Positions 51,309 to 53,360 of a stretch of DNA of 53,360 bases are shown piece after piece. The notes beneath the pieces were generated by a model, which worked only from the letters and a program-made list of their open reading frames with translations, searched no databases and was not told where the DNA came from. The first letter of the stretch is position 1, and every line of letters starts with the position of its first letter. A program made the position numbers and the translations under genes. This stretch comes from Yinghuangia seranimata. GTDB lineage: Bacteria > Actinomycetota > Actinomycetes > Streptomycetales > Streptomycetaceae. The stretch lies in NCBI RefSeq assembly GCF_029953285.1, contig NZ_JASAOI010000067.1:1-53360 (forward strand). The letters run 5' to 3'.

Positions 51309-53135
51309 GTGGCACCACACGAAGGCCGACGCGGCGATTTCGGGCGTGCGGCCGAAGGCGTCGGCGACTCGACACAGGAAGCACACGGCGAGCTGGCCAT
51401 GGCCCGGCTCGCGCTCGCCGACGGTGAGGTCTCGCACGCGGCGGTGCACGTCGCGAACGCGTTGTTCTGCGAACCGCGGCTGCCCGAGGCGCACGAGCTG
51501 CTCTGCGCGCTGGCCGCGCGCAGGGACGACGGCGGCCTCGGGCTCTACGGCCCGGACGAACAGGGCGGCATGTTCGCGGGCAGCGCCGCCGCGCTCGCCC
51601 ATCTGCAGGCCGCGGCGGGCGACTTCGACCGGGCCCTGGGCACGCTGGCGCAGGTCGCCGCGCACGAGCCGCACCGCCCGTGGGGCGCCTCCGCGGTGTG
51701 GCTGGGCCCCGGCATCGTCGGCCGCCTCGACCCGGACGGACTCGCCCGCACGCTCCTCGGCATGGTCCAGCTGCTCGGCGACCCGGTCGACGACGCGCAG
51801 TCGGCCGCGCTGGCGCCGTTCGCGGACGTCGCGCGGCTGATGGTGGAGGCGCATCCCGGGCACGGCTTCCTGCTCTGGGCGGGCTCGTCGTTCATGCGGC
51901 GGCTCGACGCGCTCGACGAGGCCGTCGACTGGGCGTTCCGCGCGTGGACCCGCGACCGGTCGCTCGAGGCCGCGATCATGCTCGGCAACGCGTGGCGGCG
52001 GGTCGGGCGCACCGCCGACACCGAGAAGCTGTGGGCGGCGGTGCTGCGCGACCACCCCGAGGACCTCGACCTGCACGTCGACCTCGGCGAACTCATCGCC
52101 GCACAGGGCCGGTTCGACGAAGCGCTGGGCTGGATCCAGCGCGCGCTGGCGGTCGACCCGCACCATCCGAAGGCGGCTCCGGCCGCACACGGCGTGCGGT
52201 GGGCCCGCGACCGCGACATCGCGCACCTGGTCGCGCTCGTCGACCACCTGCGGGAACACCCCGACCACGGCTACGCGCACGAGCTGATCGCGCGGGCGTG
52301 CTCGGGCGCGTGGCTGCGGCATGTGCCGTACCCCACCGAGGCGTTGACGAACACGCTGCGGCAGCTGCTGGACCAGGTCGAGCCCGGCGACGCCGACATC
52401 TCGATATCGCTCAGCGCCCTGGAGCCGCCCAGCGCGCTACTCGCGGTGCGGGGCGTCTTCCCGCGCTTCGGGCTGAGCGTGCAGTCGGTGCCGGAGCCGG
52501 ACCTGCGGGTGCCGTTGCGGCAGGGGCGGTGCGCGGTGTGGTCGTACGCGCCCGGCGACGTCGAGGCGCGGGCCGTGCCCGGGCCACCGGACCCCGCGGT
52601 CGCCGAGGCGGTGCGGGCGATCGCGGAGCCCTCGTGGCCGCACCCGGCGCTCGCGTACGACCGGGCGGTGCTGCTGGCCGGCTGTGCGCTGGAGGACCTG
52701 CTCGGCGTGCTCGTGCACCCGCCCGCGCCGGACGACAGTGAGCTGGGCACCACCTTCGCGCGGCACGAACCCGCTTTGTGGGTAAGGCTGGTGCAGATCT
52801 GGGCGTGCCTGGGGATCGCGCACCACCGGCCGGACGAGCCGTGGGCCGGTTCGGTGCGCCGGTCGGTGCTGGTCGACCTGGCGTTCGGGCCCGAGGACTG
52901 GGTGAGCGACGCGGCCCTGTTCGCGCTGGTCGCGACGGCGTGGCTGGAGCCGGCCGTGCGCGAGGACGTCGCGGAGCTGGTCGGGCACCGCTTCCTGGAC
53001 GCCAAGCTGGCGTACCGCACCCGCGAGGTGACGCTGCTGCGCTCGCTCGCGGAGTTGGTGCTGGCGACACCGGACATGCCGGCGCAGGTCCGCGCGTCGG
53101 CGGTGGAGCAACTGGCGGAGCTGGAGCGGGGGTAG
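51309..53135 (+). CDS. large TPR-repeat protein
   Basis: About 608 residues, soluble. Degenerate tetratricopeptide-like helical hairpins occur across residues ~25-320 (MARLALADGEVSHAAVHVAN, AHLQAAAGDFDRALGTLAQV, LHVDLGELIAAQGRFDEALG with IQRALAVDPHHPKAAP). The C-terminal half lacks a recognised domain (ALWVRLVQIWACLGIAHHRP). No signal or membrane segment. The GTG at 51309 is the likely start; the frame stays open to a TTG at 51258. A TPR protein beside msiK is a conserved Streptomyces neighbour as far as I recall. Function unknown. Confidence 0.8.
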   Translation: MAPHEGRRGDFGRAAEGVGDSTQEAHGELAMARLALADGEVSHAAVHVANALFCEPRLPEAHELLCALAARRDDGGLGLYGPDEQGGMFAGSAAALAHLQAAAGDFDRALGTLAQVAAHEPHRPWGASAVWLGPGIVGRLDPDGLARTLLGMVQLLGDPVDDAQSAALAPFADVARLMVEAHPGHGFLLWAGSSFMRRLDALDEAVDWAFRAWTRDRSLEAAIMLGNAWRRVGRTADTEKLWAAVLRDHPEDLDLHVDLGELIAAQGRFDEALGWIQRALAVDPHHPKAAPAAHGVRWARDRDIAHLVALVDHLREHPDHGYAHELIARACSGAWLRHVPYPTEALTNTLRQLLDQVEPGDADISISLSALEPPSALLAVRGVFPRFGLSVQSVPEPDLRVPLRQGRCAVWSYAPGDVEARAVPGPPDPAVAEAVRAIAEPSWPHPALAYDRAVLLAGCALEDLLGVLVHPPAPDDSELGTTFARHEPALWVRLVQIWACLGIAHHRPDEPWAGSVRRSVLVDLAFGPEDWVSDAALFALVATAWLEPAVREDVAELVGHRFLDAKLAYRTREVTLLRSLAELVLATPDMPAQVRASAVEQLAELERG

Positions 53136-53360
53136 GGCGGGGTGGGCGGTGTCGCGTCGGCCGTCGTCCGTCGGCCGGGGCGGGCCCCGAGCACCTCTGG
53201 TCGTCTCCGGGCGGCCCGTTCTCCGGCGGACTGTTCGTGTCGTACCGCCCGTGGATCCCGTCGACCCTGATCGCCGCGCTGCCGCCTGCGTCGTGCTGCG
53301 GGACGGGCAGGCCGACACGTTGGTCGCTGAGGTCGTGGGCGCACGTGGTAGGCGGCGGCG
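53136..53360. other. window end without assignable gene
   Basis: 225 bp after the TPR gene. Open frames run off the edge on both strands, but none shows a recognisable motif or ribosome site. Confidence 0.4.

Overview
The window is very GC-rich DNA with actinobacterial gene content, most likely from a Streptomyces-like filamentous actinomycete. Supporting markers are glnR, the Fur-family nickel regulator nur, rsiG (the c-di-GMP-dependent anti-sigma of WhiG), the mycothiol gene mshA, phoR-phoP, carD-ispD-ispF-cysS-rlmB and msiK. From memory, this order resembles a conserved core segment of Streptomyces chromosomes. All calls were made by reading the sequence; no database search was run.

Layout. 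0-3.4 kb: a G/C homopolymer edge, a membrane protein, a LacI regulator and glnR, all on the minus strand. 3.6-6.2 kb: an alpha/beta hydrolase, a MoaD/ThiS-like protein and a Tyr/Gly-rich membrane protein. 6.2-7.0 kb: non-coding DNA holding decayed repeats. 7.0-9.2 kb: an ECF sigma factor and its zinc anti-sigma factor. 9.2-11.4 kb: a Cys-rich leader peptide, a thiosulfate sulfurtransferase, a DUF1416/SseC protein and an SMR transporter. 11.5-20.8 kb: three tandem secreted paralogues with an arylsulfotransferase-like domain followed by LGFP repeats. 20.9-27.9 kb: DUF3099, DsrE, nitrobindin, LCP ligase, nur, ygfZ, dtd, rsiG and an asparaginase. 27.9-29.4 kb: a rearranged HxlR/reductase locus. 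29.7-32.9 kb: an XRE regulator, an HBHA-like protein, DUF2516 and a NlpC/P60 hydrolase. 33.1-41.3 kb: a methyltransferase, mshA, a YbjN protein, gpmA, a metallothionein-like Cys peptide, phoR-phoP, a lipoprotein and carD. 41.7-48 kb: ispD, ispF, a PPOX protein, cysS, rlmB with duplicated 3' ends, and a DoxX protein. 48-53 kb: a second PPOX protein, msiK, a divergent LacI regulator and a TPR protein.

The most unusual content is the triple array at 11.5-20.8 kb. Each protein has a signal peptide, a complete-looking ASST-type propeller, an Fn3-like module and 8-10 LGFP repeats. In all three copies the His-bearing motifs I expect in catalytic ASST proteins are replaced. I infer a family of secreted, cell-wall-associated scaffolds or binding proteins built on a dead or reprogrammed sulfotransferase fold. 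Each gene has its own hairpin terminator and a non-ATG start.

Other leads are a Cys-codon leader peptide ahead of the sulfurtransferase; repeated copies of the rlmB 3' end; a deletion scar joining a reductase to an HxlR remnant; long perfect inverted repeats before hxlR and before the NlpC/P60 gene; a DasR-like dre element between msiK and a LacI gene; and several genes whose -10 hexamer lies 6-7 nt before the start codon, which suggests leaderless mRNAs.
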